Below, one piece after another: positions 1 through 9,245 of a stretch of 64,000 nucleotides of DNA. Numbering within the stretch: position 1 is the stretch's first letter; every line of letters starts with the position of its first letter. Source of the DNA: Erysipelotrichales bacterium (GTDB lineage: Bacteria > Bacillota_I > Bacilli_A > RFN20 > CAG-826); the NCBI GenBank assembly GCA_022508525.1, contig JAFLVA010000001.1, positions 1 through 64,000 on the forward strand, given 5' to 3'. The notes beneath the pieces were generated by a model that was given only the letters and a program-made list of their open reading frames with translations, was not told where the DNA came from and ran no database searches. The translations under genes and the position numbers were made by a program.

Positions 1-322
<322 letters not shown>

Positions 323-426
323 TACGTAAAATCATTTAAGTTTAAGATATACGCTTGATATAAAAGAAGGAATATTATAATATATAGTATCTAGTTTTGA
401 GAGAACAAATCTCTCAAAGAAAAAAG

Positions 427-535
427 TCTGGTGGTGATGGCGCGGTGGACACACCTGTTCCCATCCCGAACACAGAAGTTAAGCACCGTAGTGGCAATGG
501 TATCTCTTCGGAGACAGAGTAGCGAGCTGCCGGGC
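427..535 (+). rRNA. 5S ribosomal RNA (short, about 109 nt)
   Basis: The 5' strand GTCTGGTGGT (427-436) pairs over 10 positions, with G-T wobbles, with GCTGCCGGGC (526-535). This gives the 5S terminal helix I. Typical internal motifs are present, such as CCCATCCCGAACACAGAAGTTAAGC (in two parts, 461-485). The length of about 109 nt is shorter than the usual 115-120 and falls in the range reported for Mollicutes and related low-GC lineages. A run of nine T (536-544) follows the terminal helix directly, so it may double as the rrn terminator. Confidence 0.95.
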
Positions 536-621
536 TTTTTTTTTGCTCGAATGTTATTTTTCTCTAGAGTTTCCTTGTTTTTTAAATTTATCTCTGTTTT
601 TACTAGCAGGGTTATAGGTAC

Positions 622-672
622 TTTTATTTTTATTGTAAATATGTTAAAATACATAGGTATTATATACCTATG
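622..672 (+). promoter_or_regulatory. Promoter with palindrome before asp23-fakA
   Basis: An extended -10 element, TG-T-TAAAAT (-10 hexamer 645-650), lies about 40 bases before the asp23 start, with only a weak -35 (TTTTAT, 622-627). Immediately after the -10 lies a perfect 9-bp inverted repeat, CATAGGTAT (652-660) and ATACCTATG (664-672), separated by TAT. It covers the expected transcription start, so it could be an operator or a 5' transcript hairpin. Its role is inferred from position only. Confidence 0.5.
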
Positions 673-692
673 AAATTATTAGGAGGCAAACT

Positions 693-1043
693 ATGAGTAT
701 AGATAAACAAACTCCGTATGGTGGTATTAATATTTCTATCCAAGCAATTGGAAGTGTTGCAGGTAATGCTGCAATAGATTGTTATGGCGTTTTAGGTCTT
801 GCCCAAAGATCTTCGTCTGTAATCGATAATTTACTTATTAAAAAAGAATACTATAAAGGCGTAATCCCTAAAAAACTAAAAAATGGATATGCCGTTGATT
901 TATATATTGTTGTCGCATATGGTGTTAAAATCACTGAGATTGTGACAGAAGTACAAAAAAAAGTAAAATACGTCTTAGAAAAGACTTTTGATATTAAATT
1001 TAAAGCTATTAATGTTTATGTACAAGGAATAAAAGTCTTGTAA
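693..1043 (+). CDS. Asp23/Gls24 family envelope-stress protein (YloU-like)
   Basis: A 116-residue Asp23/Gls24-family protein, equivalent to B. subtilis YloU. Members are small cytosolic or membrane-associated proteins linked to cell-envelope stress; the molecular role is not settled. The pattern GGINISIQAIGSVAGNAAI near the N terminus and GVKITEIVTEVQKKVKYVLE near the middle match the family. The start has a strong ribosome site (AGGAGG, 681-686). It lies 19 bases before fakA, as yloU precedes yloV in B. subtilis, so the two are probably co-transcribed. Confidence 0.88.
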   Translation: MSIDKQTPYGGINISIQAIGSVAGNAAIDCYGVLGLAQRSSSVIDNLLIKKEYYKGVIPKKLKNGYAVDLYIVVAYGVKITEIVTEVQKKVKYVLEKTFDIKFKAINVYVQGIKVL

Positions 1044-1062
1044 TTGTTAAGGAGAGTTACAT

Positions 1063-2703
1063 ATGAAAACAATTAATGGTGCCAAAATGAAACAAATGAT
1101 TATTTCAGGCACAAATAATTTGTATAATCACTATCCTGAAATCGATGCGTTAAATGTTTTCCCTGTCCCTGATGGTGATACAGGTACTAATATGAATTTA
1201 ACTATGGCTTCGGGTGCGAAAGAAATTCAAAATCGAAATGATGAAGATGTTTACTCAATCGCCAAAGCATTTTCTAGAGGATTGCTTATGGGCGCTAGAG
1301 GAAACTCTGGTGTTATATTATCACAAATTTTTAGAGGATTTGCTCAAGCATTAGATGGTAAGTCTACCATTGATGTTAAAGAATTATCTGATGCTTTTAT
1401 TAATGGTAAAGATGTCGCTTATAAAGCCGTTATGCGACCAGTAGAAGGAACAATTCTAACTGTTATACGTGAATCTGCAACTGCACTTCATGATAATCTT
1501 TCAAATGTTAATTCTATTGAAAAAGCTTTTGAAGTATTAATTAATGAAGCTCATGCATCCTTAGAAAGAACGCCAGAACTTTTACCAGTGTTAAAACAAG
1601 TTGGTGTTGTTGATTCTGGTGCAGCAGGATTAATAAAGATTTTAGAAGGTTTCCAAGCTGCTATAAAAGGCAAAATGATAGAAAAAGAAACAGCATCAGC
1701 CTTTGAAGATAACAAACCTGAAATGGCAGGTGCAAATGTTGATGGCGACGAATTCGGATATTGTACTGAATTTATCATGCGTTTAGCTAAAGAAGAAGAC
1801 GCAAAAAGACACTTTGAAGAGTCAAGATTTTCTCGTTGGCTAAGCATTCATGGAAATTCACTTGTTGTTGTTCGTGATGAAGACTTAGTCAAAGTGCACG
1901 TTCATACTTTAAGACCTGGCGAAATTCTCAACTTTGCTCAACAATTTGGAGAATTTGTTAAACTTAAAATTGAAAATATGACTGAACAACATACAAAGTT
2001 GACAGAAGAAAAACAAGAAGAAAATATTCCAGTTGAACAAAAAGAATATGCTATTATTGCTGTTGCAGTTGGTGATGGCATTGAAAAAATGTTTAAGGAA
2101 CTCCGTGTAGACTACATTGTAAGTGGTGGTCAAACTATGAATCCTGCTACGGAAGATTTTGTTAAAGTTATTAAAGAATGTAATGCGAAAAATATTTATA
2201 TTTTACCTAATAACTCAAATATCATTTTAGCGGCATCACAAGCTGCGGAAGTATGCGAAGATGTTAATGTTAAGGTCATTCCTTCTAAATCAATTCCGCA
2301 AGGTCTAGTTGCTTGTATGATGTTTAATCCTGAAGCAACTGTTGATGAGAATTACGCGGAAATGTGTGAGGCGTTAGGAAACGTTATAACAGGTCAAGTA
2401 ACATTCTCTATTAAAGATACAGTTATTGATGATGTAGAAATCAAAAAAGATCAATTCATGGGAATGAAAAACAACAAAGAAATTATTTGCTGTCGCGATG
2501 ACAAATTTGTTGCTGCTAAAGAATTGATTGAATCAATGCTTGATGAAATGTCATCAATTGTTACAATCATTTATGGTGAAGATGTCAATGATGAAGAAGC
2601 AAATGCTTTTGCGGATAAAATTATGGCTGAACACGAGGATTTAGATATCGATTTGAAAAAAGGTAATCAGCCAGTCTATTCATTCATCATTGGTGTTGAA
2701 TAA
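1063..2703 (+). CDS. fakA: Fatty acid kinase ATP-binding subunit FakA (YloV/DhaL family)
   Basis: A 546-residue protein of the YloV/FakA family. FakA phosphorylates fatty acids held by a FakB (DegV-family) carrier; the acyl-phosphate then goes to PlsY or PlsX. The N-terminal DhaL-type kinase domain (about 1-200) carries NVFPVPDGDTGTNM at about residue 31, whose Asp residues bind Mg-ATP, and the GARGNSGVILSQ motif follows. The middle and C-terminal domains are typical of FakA. It is directly downstream of asp23, with ribosome site AAGGAG. A FakB candidate is at 45892-46740 and PlsX at 4841-5830, so the whole incorporation route is in this window. A hairpin terminator follows. Confidence 0.93.
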   Translation: MKTINGAKMKQMIISGTNNLYNHYPEIDALNVFPVPDGDTGTNMNLTMASGAKEIQNRNDEDVYSIAKAFSRGLLMGARGNSGVILSQIFRGFAQALDGKSTIDVKELSDAFINGKDVAYKAVMRPVEGTILTVIRESATALHDNLSNVNSIEKAFEVLINEAHASLERTPELLPVLKQVGVVDSGAAGLIKILEGFQAAIKGKMIEKETASAFEDNKPEMAGANVDGDEFGYCTEFIMRLAKEEDAKRHFEESRFSRWLSIHGNSLVVVRDEDLVKVHVHTLRPGEILNFAQQFGEFVKLKIENMTEQHTKLTEEKQEENIPVEQKEYAIIAVAVGDGIEKMFKELRVDYIVSGGQTMNPATEDFVKVIKECNAKNIYILPNNSNIILAASQAAEVCEDVNVKVIPSKSIPQGLVACMMFNPEATVDENYAEMCEALGNVITGQVTFSIKDTVIDDVEIKKDQFMGMKNNKEIICCRDDKFVAAKELIESMLDEMSSIVTIIYGEDVNDEEANAFADKIMAEHEDLDIDLKKGNQPVYSFIIGVE

Positions 2704-2722
2704 TATTAAATTAAATTATATT

Positions 2723-2746
2723 AAGGGAATTAAATTTCCCTTTTTT
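2723..2746 (+). terminator. Terminator after fakA
   Basis: AAGGGAA (2723-2729) and TTCCCTT (2736-2742) form a 7-bp stem with a 6-base loop, followed by T residues to 2746. It separates asp23-fakA from recG. Confidence 0.85.
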
Positions 2747-2785
2747 GTTAAAAGGAAAACTATATTATAAGTGAGGAGGTTAACT

Positions 2786-4777
2786 ATGAAAATTTCTAAA
2801 TCCGAAAGAATTAATTTAGCTTTAGATCAAATGGGTATAACAAATATCGATACTCTAGTTCATCATTTACCACGCACATATAATGATTTTTCTTTAACTC
2901 GTGAAACAAACTTAGAACATAAGGAAAGAGTCGTTCTATACGGCCGTTTAGTATCTAATCCCACTATCATAAAAAAGGCTAAATTAACGATTATAAGATT
3001 CTCTTTCATTACAAATAGTTTTAATTATTTTAAAGTCGTAGTCTTTAACCGACCATATCTTTATAAAACTTTGAATCTTTCAAGTTATTACACGCTTGTA
3101 GGAACATATGACAAAGATAATGCGACCATTAATTTAGTAAATATTGTTAAAGGACCTATTCCTGATGCTGAAAAATATAAGGCAGTTTATTCTTTGCCAA
3201 GTGCTATTGAAAATTATCAGTTTGCTAATATGGTTAAGAAATATTTATTTGATGAAAATATTGACTTACCTGATATTGTCCCAAATTATTTTAGACAAAA
3301 ATATCAATTATTAAGCCATAAAGATGCTTTAAAACATGTTCACGCTCCTAAAGGACCAAATGATGTACATTTGGGTTTGCGTGTCTTAAAATACGAAGAA
3401 TGCCTTATTTTCACACTTCAAACACAAATTATAAGAAGAGAAAATAAGTCTTTACAAAATAATGAAAAGAAAACAATTGATACTCTAAAAATTAATGAAT
3501 TTATTAAAGAACTAGATTATAAATTAACACATGATCAAGTTGTAGCTGTACGTGAAATTATTTTAGATATGAATGAACCAAGTCTTATGTATCGCTTGCT
3601 ACAAGGTGATGTGGGAACAGGTAAGACATTAGTCGCTAATATCGCACTTTTTGGTGCCTATTTAAGAGGTGATCAAGGAGCTTTAATGGCTCCAACTGAT
3701 GCATTGGCTCACCAACACTATGAAACATTAACTAAACTATTTAAAAATAAATTAAAAGTGGGTTTACTTGTTGGCTCTATGACAAATTCTGAAAAGAAAG
3801 TTGTTAAAGAACAACTCTTAAATCATGAAATTGATATTATCGTAGGAACACATGCTTTATTTTCTAATGATGTACAATATGCGCAACTTGGTCTAGTCGT
3901 AATAGATGAACAACATAAGTTTGGGGTAAACCAAAGATTGCTATTAGCATCAAAAGGTGAAAATACGGATTTATTGTTAATGTCTGCTACACCAATTCCA
4001 CGTACATTAGCGTTAACTCTTTATGGCGACTTGGATGTTTCTACCATCAGTGAATACCCAGTTTTAAATCGAAATATTGAAACTAAAGTCATAAAAGAAG
4101 ATGATAAAAAGGTATTTAAATATATCGATGAATCAATACGTAAAAACAATCGTATATTTGTTGTTGCTCCTTTAATTGAAAGTGGTATTAGAGATAACTC
4201 GGTTGAAGACTTATATCAAAGATTTTATGATAAGTACCAAGATAAAGTTGTAATGCTACATGGAAAATTAGAGCAAGAAGAAAAAAATGTTGCACTTGAG
4301 AGTTTTAAAAATGGTGAGACACCAATTCTTATTTCTACAACTGTAATTGAGGTAGGAATCGACATTAAAAATGCTGACTTAATGGTAATATATAGTGCCT
4401 CAAATTTTGGTCTTGCTTCACTACACCAAATTAGAGGAAGAATTGGCCGAGATGGTAGTAAGTCAACTTGTCTTCTTTTATATAAAAATGAAGAAGAGGA
4501 AGATGTAGATAAACTCAAAATTTTAGAAACCACTTTAGATGGTTTTAAGATAGCAGAAGAAGATTTAGCAATGCGTGGACCTGGTGATATGAATGGATTA
4601 AAACAATCAGGTATGCCTAATTTTGCTTATGCGAATATAATCTCTGATTTTAAAATGTTTGAGATAGCAAGAGATGACGCTACTTACATTTTAAATAATA
4701 AAGGAAATATCGAATTTAAAAAATTAATAGATCAAGCGTATAATTTTACAAAAGACAATAAATTTAGAAATGTCTAA
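2786..4777 (+). CDS. recG: ATP-dependent DNA helicase RecG
   Basis: A 663-residue superfamily-2 helicase that remodels stalled replication forks and Holliday junctions. The N-terminal wedge/OB domain spans about 1-220. The helicase core has Walker A GDVGTGKT (about residue 275), a DEQH box (VIDEQHKFGV), motif III MSATPIPRTLALTLYG, and motif VI QIRGRIGRDG. The TRG region near the C terminus (MRGPGDMNGLKQSG) is present. The ATG at 2786 is chosen over an in-frame GTG at 2771 because GAGGAGG lies 2773-2779. Length is close to B. subtilis RecG (682). Its position after yloUV matches Bacillus, although sdaAB/sdaAA are not between them. Confidence 0.96.
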   Translation: MKISKSERINLALDQMGITNIDTLVHHLPRTYNDFSLTRETNLEHKERVVLYGRLVSNPTIIKKAKLTIIRFSFITNSFNYFKVVVFNRPYLYKTLNLSSYYTLVGTYDKDNATINLVNIVKGPIPDAEKYKAVYSLPSAIENYQFANMVKKYLFDENIDLPDIVPNYFRQKYQLLSHKDALKHVHAPKGPNDVHLGLRVLKYEECLIFTLQTQIIRRENKSLQNNEKKTIDTLKINEFIKELDYKLTHDQVVAVREIILDMNEPSLMYRLLQGDVGTGKTLVANIALFGAYLRGDQGALMAPTDALAHQHYETLTKLFKNKLKVGLLVGSMTNSEKKVVKEQLLNHEIDIIVGTHALFSNDVQYAQLGLVVIDEQHKFGVNQRLLLASKGENTDLLLMSATPIPRTLALTLYGDLDVSTISEYPVLNRNIETKVIKEDDKKVFKYIDESIRKNNRIFVVAPLIESGIRDNSVEDLYQRFYDKYQDKVVMLHGKLEQEEKNVALESFKNGETPILISTTVIEVGIDIKNADLMVIYSASNFGLASLHQIRGRIGRDGSKSTCLLLYKNEEEEDVDKLKILETTLDGFKIAEEDLAMRGPGDMNGLKQSGMPNFAYANIISDFKMFEIARDDATYILNNKGNIEFKKLIDQAYNFTKDNKFRNV

Positions 4778-4840
4778 GCAATAGTTTTAATATTATAAAT
4801 ATTAAATTTATGATAAAATGAGTTGAATGAGGTGAGTTGT

Positions 4841-5830
4841 ATGTTAAAAATGGTTATAGACACTATGGGATGCGATAACGGAACAAAGGCAACAGTCCCT
4901 GGAATTATTGCTTTCTTAAATAAACATAGTGATGTAGAAATATATGCAGTTGGAAAAATTGAAGAATTAGAAGCTTTAAAAGATTATTCTAATGTCACAC
5001 TAATCGACGCACGTCAAGTTGTTCCTATGGAAGCCGGAGCATTAGATGTTATGCGTGCAAAAGATTCTTCAATGCTCATAGCAATAAACAAGTTTTTAGA
5101 AATTGGAGCAGATGCAATTGTTTCTGCGGGATCTACAGGCGGATTTTTATCATCAACAACTTTGAAATTAAAACTTATTGATGGAGTTGAACGAGCTGCA
5201 TTAATTACAAGTTTTCCTACTAAAATTAAAGGTAAAAAAGTTACTGTGCTTGATATTGGTGCAAATAATGAAAATACACCAGAACAATTAGTGCAGTTTG
5301 CTAAATTAGGTAAAATTTATGTGAATAAAGTGTTTGATGTTCAAACACCAAATATCTATTTATTAAGTAATGGGGCAGAAGATGGAAAAGGTAGTCCAAC
5401 TGTTAAAGCTGCTCACAAATTATTAAGACAAGAGAATTTAGAAGGTTTTAAGGGAAACATTGAAGCAAGATATGCTTTAGATGGAAATGCCGATGTAATT
5501 GTTACTGGAGGATATGAAGGGAATATTTTCTTAAAAGGTGTTGAAGGTGTTGCCTCAATGATGGGAAAGATGATTAAAAAAGCCTTTAAACGCAATATAT
5601 TCTCAAAGATTGGATATCTATTTGCAAGAAAAGGATTTAAAGAAATATCAGAAACAATGGATTATAAATCTACCGGCGGCGCGATGCTTTTAGGAGTTAA
5701 TGGCGTTGTAGTTAAAGGACATGGAAGCAGCGATGCATATTCCTTCTCTTGCGCTATGGATGTTGCTTATAAAATGGCTAAGGCCAATATTGTTGAACAA
5801 ATAAAAGAAGGTATCAAAGAAAATGCTTAA
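4841..5830 (+). CDS. plsX: Phosphate acyltransferase PlsX
   Basis: A 329-residue PlsX, a peripheral membrane enzyme that interconverts acyl-ACP and acyl-phosphate. It feeds PlsY for phosphatidic acid synthesis or recovers acyl groups for ACP. Family motifs are IDTMGCDNG at the N terminus, VSAGSTGG around residue 90, and GFKGNIEARYALDGNADVIV in two halves around 210-230. ATG 4841 is preferred to the upstream TTG because GAGGTGA is at 4829-4835. An extended -10 (TGATAAAAT, 4811-4819) suggests its own promoter. In B. subtilis plsX is followed by fabD, fabG and acpA; here it overlaps rnc by 8 bases, so those genes are absent from this slot. Confidence 0.95.
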   Translation: MLKMVIDTMGCDNGTKATVPGIIAFLNKHSDVEIYAVGKIEELEALKDYSNVTLIDARQVVPMEAGALDVMRAKDSSMLIAINKFLEIGADAIVSAGSTGGFLSSTTLKLKLIDGVERAALITSFPTKIKGKKVTVLDIGANNENTPEQLVQFAKLGKIYVNKVFDVQTPNIYLLSNGAEDGKGSPTVKAAHKLLRQENLEGFKGNIEARYALDGNADVIVTGGYEGNIFLKGVEGVASMMGKMIKKAFKRNIFSKIGYLFARKGFKEISETMDYKSTGGAMLLGVNGVVVKGHGSSDAYSFSCAMDVAYKMAKANIVEQIKEGIKENA

Positions 5831-6506
5831 TAAGATCATAGACTTATTAGATAAATTTCAAATAAAGCCTAACGATATCACGCTTTATGAACTCGCATTT
5901 ACGCATTCTTCTTATAATGTTGATGTAAATACAAAACATCATGATTATGAAAGATTAGAGTTTGTAGGAGATAGTGTGATAAATTTTGTGGTGGCGGATT
6001 TGGCTTTTTCTATACGTACGGAAATGACTCAAGGAGATTTATCTAAACTTCGCGCAGCAATTGTGCAAAGTAAGTCTTTGGCTGATAAGGCATTATTGTA
6101 TAATTTTAATGACTATATACGTCTTGGCCACAGTTTGCCAGAAAACACACGCAATTCAAAAAGAATACTAGAAGATGTTTTTGAAGCATTTATTGGGGCG
6201 ATGTATTTTGATCAAGGTGTAACATTCACTTATGATTTTGTAAAAAAATTATTTATTGATGATGTGACAAATTTTGAAATAAAACAAGTTACTGATTATA
6301 AGTCAGTGTTACAAGAAGAAATGCAAGCTGAGCATCGTGAAGCAGTAAAATATGTAGTGATTGAGGAACGTGGTCCGGCGCATGATAAAGTTTTCGTTGT
6401 TAAGGTTACGTATAATGACGTCACACTTGGTATAGGAGAAGGAAAAACAAAAAAAGATGCTGAGCAAAATGCTGCAGCAGATGCATTAAGAAAGAAGGCG
6501 GGATAA
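5823..6506 (+). CDS. rnc: Ribonuclease III
   Basis: A 227-residue RNase III that cleaves double-stranded RNA, including rRNA precursors. The RNase III signature ERLEFVGDSVINF is at about residue 42, and the second acidic cluster EDVFEAFIGAMYFD is at about 120. A C-terminal double-stranded RNA-binding domain (about 155-225) ends with KTKKDAEQNAAADALRKK. It overlaps plsX by 8 bases, and its stop overlaps the ftsY start (TAATG), which indicates translational coupling. In Bacillus smc lies between rnc and ftsY; it is missing here. Confidence 0.96.
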   Translation: MLNKIIDLLDKFQIKPNDITLYELAFTHSSYNVDVNTKHHDYERLEFVGDSVINFVVADLAFSIRTEMTQGDLSKLRAAIVQSKSLADKALLYNFNDYIRLGHSLPENTRNSKRILEDVFEAFIGAMYFDQGVTFTYDFVKKLFIDDVTNFEIKQVTDYKSVLQEEMQAEHREAVKYVVIEERGPAHDKVFVVKVTYNDVTLGIGEGKTKKDAEQNAAADALRKKAG

Positions 6507-7483
6507 TGGGTTTATTTTCATACTTAAAAGAGAAAATCTTAGGAAAATCAAATAAACAAAAAGATAAGTATGTTGTTGGTCTTGATAAATCAAGACGTAA
6601 TTTTGCTGATCGTTTAAAAGGCCTAACCGCACGTTATAAACAAGTAAATGAAGAATACTTTGATGAACTTGAAGAAATATTAATTGAAGCTGATGTTGGA
6701 GTTACGCTTGCTTTCGATATTATTGATGCAACAAAGAAAGACTCAAGAGAGAAAAATATTACTGAGCCTCAAGCTATCAATGAATTACTTGTTGATAAAA
6801 TGTTTATTAGCTACGTAAATCAAGGTAATGATATTGTAAACGAAATTGAATTTAAAAATAAACCAACAGTATTGTTAGTAGTGGGAGTTAATGGTGTAGG
6901 AAAGACAACTACAATTGCTAAACTTGCAAAAAGGTATATTGATAAGGGGAAAAAAGTAACGCTTGTTGCTGCTGATACTTTTAGAGCAGGTGCGATGGAA
7001 CAACTTACTGTTTGGGCTCAAAGACTTAAATGTGAAATATGTGTAGGTAAGGAAAATGCCGATCCAGCATCGGTAGCTTTTGAAGGAGTTAGATTAGGTA
7101 AAAATAATGGTTCGGATTTAATTATTATTGATACTGCAGGAAGACTTCAAAATAAAGCTAATTTAATGGCAGAACTTTCTAAAATTCGCCGTGTAATAGG
7201 AAAAGAAATTGAAGATGCTCCACATGAAGTATTCTTAATTATTGATGCTACTACAGGACAAAATGGAGTAATTCAAGCAAAAGCATTTGGTGAAGTAACA
7301 AGCCTTACAGGCGTTGTTATAACAAAAATGGATGGAACATCAAAAGGAGGCATAATTCTTGCGATACGTGATGAATTAGGCGTGCCTGTTCGTTTTATTG
7401 GCTTAGGCGAACAAATGGATGATTTACAAGAATTTGATCTTGACCAATATCTTTATGGCCTATGTTTAGGAAATGAGGAGTAA
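6506..7483 (+). CDS. ftsY: Signal recognition particle receptor FtsY
   Basis: A 325-residue SRP GTPase that docks ribosome-SRP complexes at the membrane. An N domain of about 100 residues is followed by the G domain with P-loop GVNGVGKTT (about residue 128), the I-box LVAADTFRAGAMEQL, DTAGRLQNKANLM and TKMDGTSKGG. The acidic A domain of E. coli FtsY is absent, as usual in Firmicutes; a short basic N terminus (LKEKILGKSNKQK) could aid membrane binding. It sits in the order rnc-ftsY-ylxM-ffh, so receptor and SRP protein are co-expressed. Confidence 0.97.
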   Translation: MGLFSYLKEKILGKSNKQKDKYVVGLDKSRRNFADRLKGLTARYKQVNEEYFDELEEILIEADVGVTLAFDIIDATKKDSREKNITEPQAINELLVDKMFISYVNQGNDIVNEIEFKNKPTVLLVVGVNGVGKTTTIAKLAKRYIDKGKKVTLVAADTFRAGAMEQLTVWAQRLKCEICVGKENADPASVAFEGVRLGKNNGSDLIIIDTAGRLQNKANLMAELSKIRRVIGKEIEDAPHEVFLIIDATTGQNGVIQAKAFGEVTSLTGVVITKMDGTSKGGIILAIRDELGVPVRFIGLGEQMDDLQEFDLDQYLYGLCLGNEE

Positions 7484-7484
7484 T

Positions 7485-7808
7485 ATGGATAAGATTGAAG
7501 AATTCACGTATAATAATCGTCTATTAGAAAAATACGGAAAACTTTTGACTGAAACACAAGTAAGAATTGCCGAACAATATTATTGCTATAATCTTTCTTT
7601 GGCAGAAATAGCAGAAAATGAAAATATTTCACGCACTGCAGTATCAGACTGTTTAAAAGTTTCAGTTCGCAAGTTAAAAGAATTTGAAGACAAATTAAAT
7701 TTACTTAAATTTGATGACGCTCTTATTAGGCAAATTGATAAAGCAAAAGAAAAATTAACTATAGAAGAATTAGAAAAACTAGAAAGGATGATAAAAGATG
7801 GCATTTGA
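7485..7808 (+). CDS. ylxM: SRP-associated helix-turn-helix protein YlxM
   Basis: A 107-residue member of the UPF0122/YlxM family. YlxM has a sigma-70 region-4-like helix-turn-helix and is encoded with ffh in most Firmicutes; in streptococci it associates with the SRP pathway. The HTH is at about residues 20-65, with YYCYNLSLAEIAENENISR and AVSDCLKVSVRKLKEFE. ATG 7485 is chosen over ATG 7473 because GAGGAG (7475-7480) lies between them. The gene ends in TGA inside ffh (11-base overlap), showing that TGA is a stop in this organism. Confidence 0.92.
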   Translation: MDKIEEFTYNNRLLEKYGKLLTETQVRIAEQYYCYNLSLAEIAENENISRTAVSDCLKVSVRKLKEFEDKLNLLKFDDALIRQIDKAKEKLTIEELEKLERMIKDGI

Positions 7809-9147
7809 ATCCTTAACTGATAGATTAAGTGGAATCATTAAAAAGATTAAAGGTAATTCAACATTAACTGAAGCTAACATGCAAGAAATGTTACGAGAAA
7901 TTCGTATTGCGCTTCTTGAAGCTGATGTTAACTTTTTGGTTGCAAAAGAATTTGTAAATAATGTCAAAGAAAAAGCTCTTGGACAAGAAGTATTAAAAAA
8001 ACTCAATCCAAGTCAAATGGTTGTAAAAATAGTTCATGATGAATTAGTAGAATTATTAGGCGCAGACCAAAGTGAAATTAAATACAATTCAAATAAACCA
8101 ACTATTATTATGCTTTGTGGTTTGCAAGGATCTGGTAAAACAACAACAGCTGGTAAATTAGCAAAATTAATGAAGAACAAATTACATAAAAAAGTTCTTC
8201 TTGCTGCTTGTGACGTTTATCGTCCAGCTGCTATTGATCAATTAGTAACAATCGCTAACCAAGTTGGTGTAGAAGTTGTAAATATGGGTACAAATGCTAA
8301 CCCGGTTGATATTGCTAAAGCCGCAAGACAAAAAGCTTATGATGAAAGATATGATGTTTTAATTATAGATACCGCTGGTCGTTTACATATTGACGAAGCA
8401 TTAATGGATGAATTAAATAAAATAAAAGATTTAGTTAGCCCAGATGAAATTTTATTACTTGTTGATGCAATGTCTGGTCAAGATGCTGTAAACGTTGCAA
8501 ATAGTTTTAATGCAAGATTAAATTTATCAGGTTTCATTATGTCTAAATTAGATGGTGACGCTCGTGGTGGTGCTGCCTTATCAATTAGACATTTAACTGG
8601 TCTACCTATTAAGTTAACCGGTGTTGGTGAAAAATTAGATGATTTGGAATTATTCTATCCAGATCGCATGGCTGATCGTATTTTGGGCATGGGCGATGTC
8701 ATGTCTTTAATTGAAAAAGCCCAAGAAAATATTGATGAAGCTGCTGCAAGAAAATCTGTTAATAAAATGATGGATGGAACATTTGATTTGAATGATATGT
8801 TGGATCAAATGAAACAAATTCAAAAAATGGGTTCTATTAATGGAATATTAAAATTAATACCTGGTATGCCAAAAATATCTGATGCAGATAAGGAACGCGC
8901 AAATAGAGAAATGAAACAAACAGAAGCAATCATTAAATCTATGACACCTTATGAAAGAAAACACCCAGAAATTTTAAAAAATTCTCGTAAAATGCGTATT
9001 GCCAAAGGTTGTGGTCTAACTAATGCCGATATCAATCGTATGCTTAAGAAATTTGAGCAAATGAAAGAAATGATGAAGCAAATGAAAGGGTACAAAAAAG
9101 GCGGTAAATTGCCTCCAATGACTGGCATGGGCGGCGGACTCTTTTAA
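7798..9147 (+). CDS. ffh: Signal recognition particle protein Ffh
   Basis: A 449-residue Ffh, the GTPase that with the 4.5S/6S-like SRP RNA targets nascent membrane proteins. The N domain (1-90) is followed by the G domain with GLQGSGKTT (about residue 107), DTAGRLHIDEALM and SKLDGDARGG. The C-terminal M domain (about 300-440) is methionine-rich (for example FEQMKEMMKQMKGYKKGG), as expected for signal-sequence binding. It ends in a Gly-rich tail. It overlaps ylxM by 11 bases and is followed by a terminator. In Bacillus rpsP follows; here a sigma factor/serpin pair intervenes and rpsP is inverted. Confidence 0.97.
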   Translation: MAFESLTDRLSGIIKKIKGNSTLTEANMQEMLREIRIALLEADVNFLVAKEFVNNVKEKALGQEVLKKLNPSQMVVKIVHDELVELLGADQSEIKYNSNKPTIIMLCGLQGSGKTTTAGKLAKLMKNKLHKKVLLAACDVYRPAAIDQLVTIANQVGVEVVNMGTNANPVDIAKAARQKAYDERYDVLIIDTAGRLHIDEALMDELNKIKDLVSPDEILLLVDAMSGQDAVNVANSFNARLNLSGFIMSKLDGDARGGAALSIRHLTGLPIKLTGVGEKLDDLELFYPDRMADRILGMGDVMSLIEKAQENIDEAAARKSVNKMMDGTFDLNDMLDQMKQIQKMGSINGILKLIPGMPKISDADKERANREMKQTEAIIKSMTPYERKHPEILKNSRKMRIAKGCGLTNADINRMLKKFEQMKEMMKQMKGYKKGGKLPPMTGMGGGLF

Positions 9148-9153
9148 GATTAT

Positions 9154-9188
9154 ACCTCTCTAAAGTAAGAGAGGTTTTAATTTTTTTA
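9154..9188 (+). terminator. Terminator after ffh
   Basis: ACCTCTC (9154-9160) and GAGAGGT (9169-9175) form a 7-bp stem with an 8-base loop, followed by a T-rich tract. It ends the plsX-rnc-ftsY-ylxM-ffh operon. Confidence 0.85.
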
Positions 9189-9245
9189 TAAAAAGCGACG
9201 AAAATTATTATCTTAATTGTCTTATTAAATGTTAAAGGTAAAATT

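Noticed and set aside
431..673. Open frame across the 5S rRNA gene
   Set aside because: It lies within the 5S gene and its T-tract and has no ribosome site; the reverse-strand frame in the same place is rejected for the same reason.
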